NCBI RefSeq assembly: GCF_004522235.1
Contig: NZ_SDLT01000002.1
Location: 124,001-188,000 of the forward strand
Reading direction: 5' to 3'
Source: Amycolatopsis nivea
GTDB taxonomy: Bacteria; Actinomycetota; Actinomycetes; Mycobacteriales; Pseudonocardiaceae
Length of the DNA stretch: 64,000 bases
The notes beneath the pieces are model-generated. The model saw only the letters and a list, made by a program, of their open reading frames with translations, ran no database searches and was not told where the DNA came from. Shown in pieces: positions 36,358 to 44,326 of this stretch. The position numbers were made by a program, and so were the translations under genes. Each line of letters starts with the position of its first letter. Position 1 is the first letter of the stretch.

Positions 36358-37064
36358 CCGACCAACGCCCTCGCGGCCTGCACGGACAGACCGTGGAAAC
36401 GCTCGCCGCGCGCATTCTGTCCGGCGAATGGCCCGAGGGCATGGTGCTGGACCTTCCCGCGCTGCGCGAGGAGCTCGACATCAGCCTCACCGCACTGCGG
36501 GAAGCGTTGAAGGTATTGACAGCAAAGGGAATGATCGGCGCGCGGCAGAAGCACGGCACTTACGTGCAACCGCGCGAGAGTTGGCAACTGCTCGACGCCG
36601 ACGTCATGCGCTGGCAAACTACCGCACGCGGAAACGCTGGCCTGCTGGACGAATTGGCCGAGGTCCGCGCCGTGGTCGAGCCCGCGGCGGCGCGGATGGC
36701 TGCCGAACGCGCGACCGCCGAAGACGTTGCCGCGCTTGAATCCGCCCTCGACGCGATGGTCGAAGCACCGGATCCGGAAGCGAGCGTCGAGGCGGATCTC
36801 GCGTTCCACCGCAGCCTGTTGACCGCCGCGCACAACAACTTCCTGCTCCAGATCGAACGCGTCATCGCGATCGGCTTGGCGGAGCGGGACAAACTCGTCC
36901 ACAGCGCCGGTCCCACCGACGATCCGGTACCGAGTCACCGCCGGGTGCTCGACGCCATCGCCGCGCACGACCCGGTCGGCGCGGAGACCGCGATGCTGGA
37001 GCTGCTGGTGAAATCCGCCGCCGACGCGAAGCGGTCGGGTCAGGAAGTGAACGCGCGGCGGTAG
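36354..37064 (+). CDS. GntR/FadR-family transcriptional regulator
   Basis: 236 residues from GTG 36354. The winged helix occupies about 10-72 (TVETLAARILSGEWPEGMVLDLPALREELDISLTALREALKVL). The FCD ligand domain follows with ARVVEPAAARMAAERAT-like helices, metal or ligand residues in DLAFHRSLL and SHRRVLDAI. It ends the aldolase-lactonase operon and probably senses a sugar acid. The 3' end overlaps the convergent GlxA gene by 25 bases. Confidence 0.92.
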   Translation: MTDQRPRGLHGQTVETLAARILSGEWPEGMVLDLPALREELDISLTALREALKVLTAKGMIGARQKHGTYVQPRESWQLLDADVMRWQTTARGNAGLLDELAEVRAVVEPAAARMAAERATAEDVAALESALDAMVEAPDPEASVEADLAFHRSLLTAAHNNFLLQIERVIAIGLAERDKLVHSAGPTDDPVPSHRRVLDAIAAHDPVGAETAMLELLVKSAADAKRSGQEVNARR

Positions 37065-37972
37065 GCCGTCGGCGTGGTCCCGAGGGTCCGCCGGAAATGC
37101 AGCCGCAGGTTGGCCGGAGTGCCGAGACCGCAGTCCCGCGCGACCCGGTCCACCGAATAGTCCGTGGTTTCCAGCAGTTCCCGCGCTTTGCCGAGCCGGG
37201 CGTTGAGCAGCCACTGCAACGGCGTGGTCCCGGTTTCCTCGGCGAACCTGCGCAGGAACGTCCGCTGCGACATCTCCGCGTGCCGGGCCAGCAGACGGAT
37301 GCTGAGCGATTCGTCCAGCCGCTGCAACGCCCATTCGCGCGTGGCGGACAGCGAAGCGTCGCCAGCGTCCGCGAGCGGCGCGGGCACGTACTGCGCCTGC
37401 CCGCCTTCGCGATGCGGAGCGGCGACGAGACCGCGCGCGATCCGATTGGCGACCGCGGCACCCAAGTCGCGGCGCACGATGTGCAGACACAGATCGATGC
37501 CACAGCACACGCCCGCCGAGGTGAGCACGTCGCCCTCGTCGACGTAAAGCACATCCCGGTCGACCTGGACCGAAGGGTACGCCCGCTCAAATTCGTCGAT
37601 ATATTCCCAATGCGTCGTGGCGTGCAGGCCGTCCAGCACTCCCGCGGCGGCCAATGCGAACGCACCCGTGCAGATGGACACCACCCGCCGTCCCCGATCG
37701 CGCGCCTCGGCCAGCAGCTCGACCGCCGCTTCCGGCGTGTCGCGGACCGGGTCGTACCCCGGCACGATCACCGTGTCCGCCGCGCGCAGTTCCTCGATCC
37801 CGCCTTCCGCGGCCAGCTCGAACCCGGCGCTGGTCGCGACCGTCGGACCGAGCGCGCACAGCGACATCTCGTAGTGCGTTTGCGGCCGGACCTGGAACAC
37901 CTGCGCCGGAATCGCCAGGTCCAGGGGGAGGACCCCGTCGAGCGCCAGCACCGCGACCCGATGCACCGTCAT
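37040..37972 (-). CDS. GlxA-type AraC regulator with DJ-1/PfpI domain
   Basis: 310 residues from ATG 37972. N-terminal DJ-1/PfpI domain (about 1-190) with the nucleophile-elbow Cys in VSICTGAFALAAAG. The C-terminal AraC helix-turn-helix pair follows (LLARHAEMSQRTFLRRFAEETGTTPLQWL and DRVARDCGLGTPANLRLHFRRTLG). Divergent from the HD-protein/RidA operon, which it probably regulates, an arrangement seen in other actinobacteria. Confidence 0.93.
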   Translation of the reverse strand: MTVHRVAVLALDGVLPLDLAIPAQVFQVRPQTHYEMSLCALGPTVATSAGFELAAEGGIEELRAADTVIVPGYDPVRDTPEAAVELLAEARDRGRRVVSICTGAFALAAAGVLDGLHATTHWEYIDEFERAYPSVQVDRDVLYVDEGDVLTSAGVCCGIDLCLHIVRRDLGAAVANRIARGLVAAPHREGGQAQYVPAPLADAGDASLSATREWALQRLDESLSIRLLARHAEMSQRTFLRRFAEETGTTPLQWLLNARLGKARELLETTDYSVDRVARDCGLGTPANLRLHFRRTLGTTPTAYRRAFTS

Positions 37973-38044
37973 GGCAAGATTCTATCGAAGTACGGCAAAC
38001 TTGCCACTCGCCAGGTCAGAGCGGTGCGGGCCAGCCTTGAAGGC

Positions 38045-38701
38045 ATGACCGAACTCCTTTCGGACCCGGTGGTCGCGCTGCCCGCGACTCCGCTGGCGGA
38101 CGCCGTCCTCGAGGTCGTCCGCCCGATGGAATCGCAGTCAGTGTTCAACCACAGCGTCCGCTCCTACCTGTTCGCGCGGCTGGTCGCCGACCGGCTGGCC
38201 GTGTCCGGCTATGCCGACGACCTGCTGTTCGCCGCATGCGTGATGCACGACATCGGCGTCGCTCCGGACGGTCCGCACGTGGAGCGCTTCGAGGTCGAAG
38301 GTGCCGACCGAGCGGCTGGTTTCCTGGCAAAGCAAGGGATTTCCACCGCGGACGCCGACGAGGTCTGGCAAGCCATCGCCTTGCACACCACCGCGGGCAT
38401 CGCGGAACGCCGTGGTCCGCTGTGCGTGCTCGTCCGCGCCGGGGTCTCCGTCGACTTCGGCGGCCCGGTCGGCGCCGAGTACCTCTCGGCCGTCACCGAC
38501 GAGGAGGGCGTGGCGATCCACGCCGCTTACCCGCGGCTCGAGATGGTCCGCTCGCTCACCGACGCGATCGTCGCGCAGGCCGCGAAGAATCCGAAGAACG
38601 CGCCAGTCCCGTCCGTCCCCGCTGATTTCTTGCGGGAACGCGAGGCCGATGGCGAAACCCGGCTGGAACGCGCCTCGCATACGTCGCGCTGGGGCATCTG
38701 A
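38045..38701 (+). CDS. HD-domain hydrolase (cyanamide-hydratase-like)
   Basis: 218 residues from ATG 38045. Metal-binding HD motif: His in VFNHSVRSYLFA, the HD pair in CVMHDIGVAPD, and a further His in AIALHTTAGIAE. Closest in style to the cyanamide hydratase-like HD family. The substrate is unknown. Divergent from the GlxA regulator; RidA follows 14 bases later. Confidence 0.85.
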   Translation: MTELLSDPVVALPATPLADAVLEVVRPMESQSVFNHSVRSYLFARLVADRLAVSGYADDLLFAACVMHDIGVAPDGPHVERFEVEGADRAAGFLAKQGISTADADEVWQAIALHTTAGIAERRGPLCVLVRAGVSVDFGGPVGAEYLSAVTDEEGVAIHAAYPRLEMVRSLTDAIVAQAAKNPKNAPVPSVPADFLREREADGETRLERASHTSRWGI

Positions 38702-38715
38702 GAAAGGGATCCACC

Positions 38716-39129
38716 ATGTACGCCGTCAAAATCCCCGAGGACTCCGAGGTTTTCGGCCCGTCCGGGGCCTCAGCCTTCACCCGCTTCGGCTACTCAGCCG
38801 CCGTCCGCGCGGGCAACCATCTCTTCATCGCGGGGACAATCGGTCGCCGCCCGGACGGAGAGATCGCGGAAACCATCGAGGAACAGACCGAGATCGCGGT
38901 CCGCCGGATCGAGGAAATCCTTCGCCTGGAAGGACTCGACCTCTCCGCGCTGGTCGACATCACGAGCTACCACGTGGACATCCACCAGCACCTGCCCGGT
39001 TTCCTGGAAGCCAAGAAGCGCCTCGTGACCGCCGAGCCCTACCCGGCGTGGTCGATGATCGGCGTCAGCGGACTCGCCAGCCCGGGACTGCTGATCGAAA
39101 TCCGCGCCACGGCGGCCTATCCGGAGTAA
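38716..39129 (+). CDS. RidA family protein (enamine/imine deaminase)
   Basis: 137 residues from ATG 38716. YjgF/RidA fold: FTRFGYSAAVRAGNHLFIAG, the ligand-binding Arg region IEEILRLEGLDLSALVDITSY, and LASPGLLIEIRATAAYPE, with Arg and Glu of the active site. RidA proteins hydrolyse reactive enamines and imines to ketones. Likely co-transcribed with the HD hydrolase. Confidence 0.92.
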   Translation: MYAVKIPEDSEVFGPSGASAFTRFGYSAAVRAGNHLFIAGTIGRRPDGEIAETIEEQTEIAVRRIEEILRLEGLDLSALVDITSYHVDIHQHLPGFLEAKKRLVTAEPYPAWSMIGVSGLASPGLLIEIRATAAYPE

Positions 39130-39135
39130 CTGTCC

Positions 39136-39741
39136 TCAGTGGACAGTCTCAGCGAGCGCGGTCCGGAGCATCCGCCCGGCCGCGGCGCGCGGAGCCGGGT
39201 CGACCGCGATCAGCGCGTTGACCACGGTCCCGTCGACCAGCGCGACCAGCCGGTCCAGTTCGTCCTTGGCCACCGGCGTCCCGGAGCGGGCCAAGATCTC
39301 CGTCAGCAGTTCGTTGAGCTGCTGGGACAGCGTCCGCATCAACGGGCGCAGATACGGCCGCCGCCCGGTCGCGACCAGGCGTTCGTAGCGCAGCAGGACC
39401 GCCTCGGCATCGGCTTCCGGATCGCCGCTCTGCGGGCCGAGCAGCATGTCCAGCACGAGTTCCACGGTCGCCTGCACGCCCCGGTTCCGGGTCGTCAGGT
39501 CCTCGAGCTGCCGTCGCCCGTTCGCCAGCTCGGTCTGCCCGTGGTGCTCTACCGCGGCGGTGACGAGCTCTTCCAGCGAGTCGAAGTAGTACGTCGTGGA
39601 CGCCAGCGGCAGGCCCGCCCGCTCGGCGACCGCGCGGTGCCGGACCGCGTCGAAACCACCCTCGACCAGCAGCTCAGCGGCGGCTTCGACGAGCGCGGCC
39701 CGTCGTCGCTCGCCCTTGGGAGTGGTGGCTGCTGCCGTCAT
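39136..39741 (-). CDS. TetR-family transcriptional regulator
   Basis: 201 residues. The N-terminal helix-turn-helix lies at about 12-58 (RRAALVEAAAELLVEGGFDAVRHRAVAERAGLPLASTTYYFDS). The C-terminal domain has DPEADAEAVLLRYERL and LVALVDGTVVNALIA. No divergent partner; it ends six bases from the convergent RidA gene. Target and ligand unknown. Confidence 0.92.
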   Translation of the reverse strand: MTAAATTPKGERRRAALVEAAAELLVEGGFDAVRHRAVAERAGLPLASTTYYFDSLEELVTAAVEHHGQTELANGRRQLEDLTTRNRGVQATVELVLDMLLGPQSGDPEADAEAVLLRYERLVATGRRPYLRPLMRTLSQQLNELLTEILARSGTPVAKDELDRLVALVDGTVVNALIAVDPAPRAAAGRMLRTALAETVH

Positions 39742-39778
39742 GTCCGGTTATTCTGCCAGCCGCTCCGGCGACCGCCGA

Positions 39779-40468
39779 TCAGAACCGGGCGGCCAGCGAA
39801 GCAGCGAAGCGCGCGAGGTCGGTTGCGTACGGTGCCGGATGCCCGGAAGTCCCCGGCACGCTGACCAGCACGAGAGTTCCGCCGCTGCCGGTTTGCTGAC
39901 GCACGGTGACGGCTCCGGCGGGTTGCGTGGGCACGTTCACCGCGGTGCCGCGAGCGAACACCGCCGCGCCGATCATCCCGTCCGGAAGCGGGAACCCGGC
40001 GCCGCGCGACGACGTCGTACAAACGCTGCCTGGGGAAGCCTGCGCGGCATTCAAGTGGCCTGGGAGCTCGCCAGCGAGGGCAGTGGCGAGCTCCCAGTCC
40101 ACCCGTCCGCACCCGGAGGTGCCTTCGACCCGAGGGTCGGTCCTCCCGGTTTCGCCGGCTCCCTGCCGAGACGGCTGACCCGGGAAGTCATCCCCATTGC
40201 TGAAAGGACGCGCCGCCGACCCGCCGGGTTGCACCGGCGCGGCGACGGAATTCGCGGCGGAATCGGACTTCTCGCTCGAAATACCCACAATTCCCCAGGC
40301 GCCGAACCCGGCGGCCACGACCACGGCCGCCGCGCCGACGGTGATCCGGTTGCGCCGGCGCAGCGTCTCGCGCTTCGAACGGCGCACCACGTCGTCCACC
40401 GAGAACGTCGGAGGCGGCACCTCGCCGGTACCGGCGGAGAACAACGTCTCGGCTTCCCGCTCATCCAT
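39779..40468 (-). CDS. Putative anti-sigma factor, single-pass membrane protein
   Basis: 229 residues from ATG 40468, overlapping the sigma-factor stop by eight bases. Short cytoplasmic N-terminus (PTFSVDDVVRRSKRETLRRRNR), one TM helix at about 42-63, and a Ser/Gly-rich exported domain with two cysteines (SGCGRVDW and GSVCTTSS). No zinc-binding HX3CX2C motif, so it is not a classical ZAS anti-sigma. The role rests on the operon with SigE-type sigma. Confidence 0.75.
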   Translation of the reverse strand: MDEREAETLFSAGTGEVPPPTFSVDDVVRRSKRETLRRRNRITVGAAAVVVAAGFGAWGIVGISSEKSDSAANSVAAPVQPGGSAARPFSNGDDFPGQPSRQGAGETGRTDPRVEGTSGCGRVDWELATALAGELPGHLNAAQASPGSVCTTSSRGAGFPLPDGMIGAAVFARGTAVNVPTQPAGAVTVRQQTGSGGTLVLVSVPGTSGHPAPYATDLARFAASLAARF

Positions 40469-40970
40469 TGGTCTCCACCTCCCGTTCCAGCACCTGGCGC
40501 AGATTCGCCAGCCCGCGCGCCGTCTGGCTCTTCACGTTGCCTTCGCTGCAGCCCAGCGCCGTGGCCGCGGCCCCGACGTCCAGTCCGTCGAAGAACCGCA
40601 GCACCAGCACCGCCCGTTGCTTCGGCGGCACTTCCTTCAGCGCCGCGAGCAGGTCCTCGCGAGTCGCGACGCGTTCGGCCAGCCCGGGACTGTCGTCGAC
40701 AGGTTCGGGCAGCACCTCGGTCTGCCGCTCCCGCCGCCACGGACGGCGGGATTCGTCGATGACCGCGCGCACGAGCGTCTTGCGCACGTACGCGTCGGTC
40801 GCCGCGCGGTCTCTGATCTTCTTCCACCTCCGGTGCAACGCGACGAACGCCGTCTGCGCGAGGTCGTCGGCTTTGTGCCAATCCCCGCACATCAAATAGG
40901 CAGTCCGGCGCACGGCGTCCCTCCTCGCGGCGAAGTACTCCGCGAACTCCTGTTCGTCGCGCTGGTCCAC
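40461..40970 (-). CDS. SigE-family (ECF-type) RNA polymerase sigma factor
   Basis: 169 residues from GTG 40970. Region 2 shows FAEYFAARRDAVRRTAYLMCGDWHKADDLAQTAFVALHRRW; region 4 shows VPPKQRAVLVLRFFDGLDVGAAATALGCSEGNVKSQTARGLANLR. This is the actinobacterial SigE subfamily of ECF sigma factors. The membrane protein downstream is its probable inhibitor. Longer starts upstream are possible but add no conserved sequence. Confidence 0.93.
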   Translation of the reverse strand: MDQRDEQEFAEYFAARRDAVRRTAYLMCGDWHKADDLAQTAFVALHRRWKKIRDRAATDAYVRKTLVRAVIDESRRPWRRERQTEVLPEPVDDSPGLAERVATREDLLAALKEVPPKQRAVLVLRFFDGLDVGAAATALGCSEGNVKSQTARGLANLRQVLEREVETNG

Positions 40971-41105
40971 GCGCTTTGCAGCTCCGCTCTGGCCATGTCC
41001 GGTGAAGGGACGGATCCGGGGGCGTCCACGGTTGCACGTCCGGCCGGAAACGTTCCACCCCCCGCCGCATTGATGCCGCGCCCACCTGTGTGATGTGATC
41101 GGACT

Positions 41106-42128
41106 GTGACCATGACTGGGCAGCTGATCGACTTCCGTTCCGACACCGTCACCCGCCCGGACGCGATCATGCGCGCGGCCATGGCCGAGGCCGAGGTCGA
41201 CGACAACGTCATCGGCACCGACCCGACCATCGCCGAACTCGAACGCCGGGCCGCGCAGACGCTCGGGATGCCCGCGGCGCTGTGGACGCCGAGCGGGACG
41301 ATGGCGAACCTCATCGCGCTGAGCGTTCACCTGCGACGAGGCGACCGATTCCTCGCCACCCGCGGCGCGCACGTGCTCGTCAACGAACTCGGCTCGGCCG
41401 CCTGGCTGGCCGGCGGCATGCCGGACATCCTCGAACACGACGCGGGCCCCGGCCGGTGCCTGCCGGAAACGCTCGAAGCGGCGATCGGCAACCCCGGCCC
41501 GTACTTCACGCTCCGCACCACGCTGTTGTGCCTGGAGAACACGCACAACGCGGCCGGCGGCGCGGTCACTCCGCCCGACGAGCACGCGCAACTGCTGTCG
41601 GTCGCGAAGCAGGCCGGGCTCACCGTGCACCTCGACGGCGCGCGGATCTGGCACGCGGCGGTCGCGTTGCAGGTGCCGCCCGCCGCCCTGACGGTCGGCG
41701 TGGACTCGGTGTCGGCGTGCTTCAGCAAGGGCCTCGGCGCGCCGGTCGGCTCGGTCGTCGCGGGCAGCGTCGAGTTCGTCGAGCAGGCCCGCCGGATGCG
41801 GCAGATGCTCGGCGGCGGCGTGCGTCAGGGCGGGGTGCTCGCCGCGGCGTGCCTGGTCGCGCTGGACCGCGTCGACGAGCTGGCCGAGACGCACGAGTTC
41901 GCGAAACGGCTGGCCGACGGCCTCTCCGAACACGGCTGGGACGTGCCGGCGCCGGACACCAATATCGTTCTGGCCGGGGTGCCGGACGTGCCGACCGCGC
42001 TGAACTGGCTCGGCTCGCTCGGCATCCAGGCCCTGCCCATGGCGGGCAAGGTCCGGTTCGTGACGCACCGCGACCTTTCGTCCGCCGACATCGACGAAGC
42101 ACTGCGCCGGATCAAAGCCGGTGCCTGA
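41106..42128 (+). CDS. Low-specificity threonine aldolase family enzyme
   Basis: 340 residues from GTG 41106 (ATG 41112 is possible). PLP fold type I beta-eliminating lyase: IDFRSDTVTRPDAIMRAAM, NVIGTDPTIAELE, LENTHNAAGGAVTP, HLDGARIWHAAVA and the Schiff-base Lys in SACFSKGLGAPVGS. Cleaves threonine/allo-threonine to glycine and acetaldehyde. The HAD gene starts 16 bases after its stop. Confidence 0.92.
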   Translation: MTMTGQLIDFRSDTVTRPDAIMRAAMAEAEVDDNVIGTDPTIAELERRAAQTLGMPAALWTPSGTMANLIALSVHLRRGDRFLATRGAHVLVNELGSAAWLAGGMPDILEHDAGPGRCLPETLEAAIGNPGPYFTLRTTLLCLENTHNAAGGAVTPPDEHAQLLSVAKQAGLTVHLDGARIWHAAVALQVPPAALTVGVDSVSACFSKGLGAPVGSVVAGSVEFVEQARRMRQMLGGGVRQGGVLAAACLVALDRVDELAETHEFAKRLADGLSEHGWDVPAPDTNIVLAGVPDVPTALNWLGSLGIQALPMAGKVRFVTHRDLSSADIDEALRRIKAGA

Positions 42129-42144
42129 ACCCTGGGGGACTCGG

Positions 42145-42726
42145 GTGACCAACTGGATCGTGTTCGACTACGGCGAGGTGCTCAGCCTCCGCACCGCCGC
42201 GGTGCCGAAGCTGGCCGCCGCGATGGGCGTCTCGCTCGAGACGTTCGAGCCGGTGTACTGGAGCGTGCGCGATCCGTACGACCGCGGCTGCCCTGACCTG
42301 GAGTACTGGACGTCGATCGGCGACCAGGTGGGCGCGAAGGTGGACGACGCGCTGTCGGCCGAGCTGACCGCGCTCGACGTGGCGGGCTGGGGACAGCTCG
42401 CGCCGGGATCGCTCGACCTGCTGCAGTCGCTGTCCGACGCCGGCGCCTCGCTCGCGCTGCTCTCGAACGCGCCGTCGGCGTTCGGCGTCTGGGTGCGCGA
42501 GCAGGAGTGGTCGAAGCTGTTCAAGCACACGCTGTTCTCCGGCGACGTGAAGGTCGCCAAGCCGGACGCCGAGATTTTCCAGCTGCTGCTGGACAAACTG
42601 GGTGCCAAACCGGACGAGTGCCTGTTCTTCGACGACCGCCAGGTCAACATCGACGGCGCGCGTGCGGTCGGAATCCGCGCACACCTGTGGGACGGCGCCG
42701 AGGCCGCCCGCGCCGCACTGGCCTGA
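42145..42726 (+). CDS. HAD-family hydrolase
   Basis: 193 residues from GTG 42145, preceded by GGGGGA. Motif I is atypical (VFDYGEVLS, where catalytic Asp is followed by Tyr-Gly-Glu rather than the DxD of phosphatases); motif II LALLSNAP, Lys in VKVAKPDAEIF and motif IV CLFFDDRQVNIDGA are present. The second Asp replaced by Gly/Glu suggests a non-phosphatase HAD or altered chemistry. GTG 42121 is a possible longer start. Confidence 0.82.
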   Translation: MTNWIVFDYGEVLSLRTAAVPKLAAAMGVSLETFEPVYWSVRDPYDRGCPDLEYWTSIGDQVGAKVDDALSAELTALDVAGWGQLAPGSLDLLQSLSDAGASLALLSNAPSAFGVWVREQEWSKLFKHTLFSGDVKVAKPDAEIFQLLLDKLGAKPDECLFFDDRQVNIDGARAVGIRAHLWDGAEAARAALA

Positions 42727-42733
42727 ACGGCGA

Positions 42734-42766
42734 ACGGCTCCCGCACCTTCTCGGCGCGGGAGCCGT
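42734..42766. terminator. Hairpin terminator between HAD gene and convergent small membrane protein
   Basis: ACGGCTCCCGC (42734-42744) pairs exactly with 42756-42766 around 11 bases. It begins 8 bases after the HAD stop; the minus-strand gene ends 30 bases further on. Confidence 0.6.
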
Positions 42767-42795
42767 CTCGTCCGCCCAGTATGGTTCGGCGCCGG

Positions 42796-42981
42796 TCAGC
42801 GGCTGATGCGCTTCGACTGCTTCTTCCCGGTGATCGCCCCGTAGGCCGCGGTACCCAGGAACAGCACCCCGCCGATGATGCCGATCCACAGCACGGCCTT
42901 GAACAGGAAGCCGATCACGGACCCGATCACCATGAAGGCGATCCAAGCCACGACGAGCGCTCCGACGATCTTCCAGAACAT
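42796..42981 (-). CDS. Small two-helix membrane protein
   Basis: 61 residues from ATG 42981: FWKIVGALVVAWIAFMVIGSVIGFLF is one TM helix, AVLWIGIIGGVLFLGTAAYGAI the second, ending in a basic tail GKKQSKRISR. AGGAGCC upstream serves as ribosome site. Common, uncharacterised in actinobacteria. Confidence 0.8.
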   Translation of the reverse strand: MFWKIVGALVVAWIAFMVIGSVIGFLFKAVLWIGIIGGVLFLGTAAYGAITGKKQSKRISR

Positions 42982-43104
42982 GGCTCCTCCGATGCCGTTT
43001 CCGCGCCACGTCGGCCCGGTGCCCTCCAGCGTGCCATCCGTGCGACGGAAACTCTCTACGCTGGGCCAACGTTCAGGGACATCTCCGGGTTCCCCTGACC
43101 GGAT

Positions 43105-44271
43105 TCACCCCAGCCAGCCGCCGAGCCGGCGCAGCCCCTCGGTCACGTCCTCGGTCGCGCCCGCGAAGGAAAACCGCACGTAGCGGCCGCCGTCGACCGG
43201 GTCGAAGTCGATTCCCGGGGTGATCGCGAGGCCGGTGTCGGCGAGCAAGCGCTGGCACCAGCTCAGGCTGTCGGTGGTGTGGTCGGAGACGTCGGCGTAG
43301 GCGTAGAACGCGCCGTCAGCCGGGACGAGCTTGTCGAGACCGATCTCGCGCAGCCCGGCGAACAGCAGGTCGCGGTTGCGCCGGTAGTGCTCGACGTGTG
43401 CGTCCGCTTCGGCGTACGACTCTCGCGTGAACGCCGCGACGGCCGCGTACTGCGAAACCGCGGGCGGGCAGATGGTGAAGTTGCCGGTGAGGACGTCGAC
43501 CGCGCGGTGCAGGCGCTGCGGCACCAGCATCCAGCCGAGCCGCCAGCCGGTCATCGCGAAATACTTCGAGAACGAGCCGAGGACCAGCGCTTCCCGGCCG
43601 TACTGCCAGGCGCAATCGAGCTGCTTGCCGTACGAGATGCCGTGGTAGATCTCGTCGCTGATCAACTGCACGCCGTGCGAGGCGCACCAGCCGGAGATCG
43701 CGGCAAGCTCGCCCGGCGGCAGCACGGTCCCGGTGGGATTGCTGGGACTCGCGACGATGAGCCCGTCGATCGGCCCGAGCCGATCGAGCTGCTCGACGGT
43801 CGGCTGGAAATTCGTCTCGGCCGTGGTGGCGAACTCGACGACCTCGCAGCCGAGGACGTTCAGCAGATTCCGGTACGCCGGGTAGCCAGGACGGGCCATC
43901 GCGACCCGCGCGCCGGGATCGAACGCGCTGAGGAACGACAGCAGGAACCCGCCGGACGAACCGGTGGTCATGACGACGTCGGAGGCGGACACGTCGATGT
44001 CGTAGGTGCGCCGGTAATGCCCGGCGACGGCTTCGCGCAGCTCAGGAATGCCGAGCTGTTCGGTGTAGCCGAGGGTGTGCTTGCCGAGCGCTTCCTGTGC
44101 CGCCCGCAGCACCGCCGCCGGAGCGGGCACGGACGGCTGCCCGGCAGCCAGCGAAATCAGGTCGCCGTGGCTGCGCTGCCGGGCCTGCGCCGCGGACAGC
44201 ACGTCCATCACGTGGAAAGGAGGCACGCCTGCCCGCAACGCGGGCCCGCCGAAAGCACCGATGTCGACCAT
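43105..44271 (-). CDS. Class I/II pyridoxal-phosphate aminotransferase
   Basis: 388 residues from ATG 44271. Fold type I: GYTEQLGIPELREAVAGHYRRTY, MTTGSSGGFLLSF for cofactor phosphate, ASPSNPTGTV, DEIYHGISYG (PLP Asp), and Schiff-base Lys in GSFSKYFAMTGWRLGWM. C-terminal Arg in RYVRFSFAGATEDV binds the substrate carboxylate. Broad aspartate or aromatic transaminase type; substrate unknown. Confidence 0.92.
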   Translation of the reverse strand: MVDIGAFGGPALRAGVPPFHVMDVLSAAQARQRSHGDLISLAAGQPSVPAPAAVLRAAQEALGKHTLGYTEQLGIPELREAVAGHYRRTYDIDVSASDVVMTTGSSGGFLLSFLSAFDPGARVAMARPGYPAYRNLLNVLGCEVVEFATTAETNFQPTVEQLDRLGPIDGLIVASPSNPTGTVLPPGELAAISGWCASHGVQLISDEIYHGISYGKQLDCAWQYGREALVLGSFSKYFAMTGWRLGWMLVPQRLHRAVDVLTGNFTICPPAVSQYAAVAAFTRESYAEADAHVEHYRRNRDLLFAGLREIGLDKLVPADGAFYAYADVSDHTTDSLSWCQRLLADTGLAITPGIDFDPVDGGRYVRFSFAGATEDVTEGLRRLGGWLG

Positions 44272-44326
44272 GCGGCCAGGCTAACCGGCGGAACCGCGTG
44301 CGGGGTGTGGCCGTGCGGGTGCGCCG

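Noticed and set aside
39129..39145. CTGTCC-TCAGT-GGACAG hairpin as a terminator between RidA and TetR
   Set aside because: Only six base pairs, overlapping the RidA stop, with no U-tract on either side.
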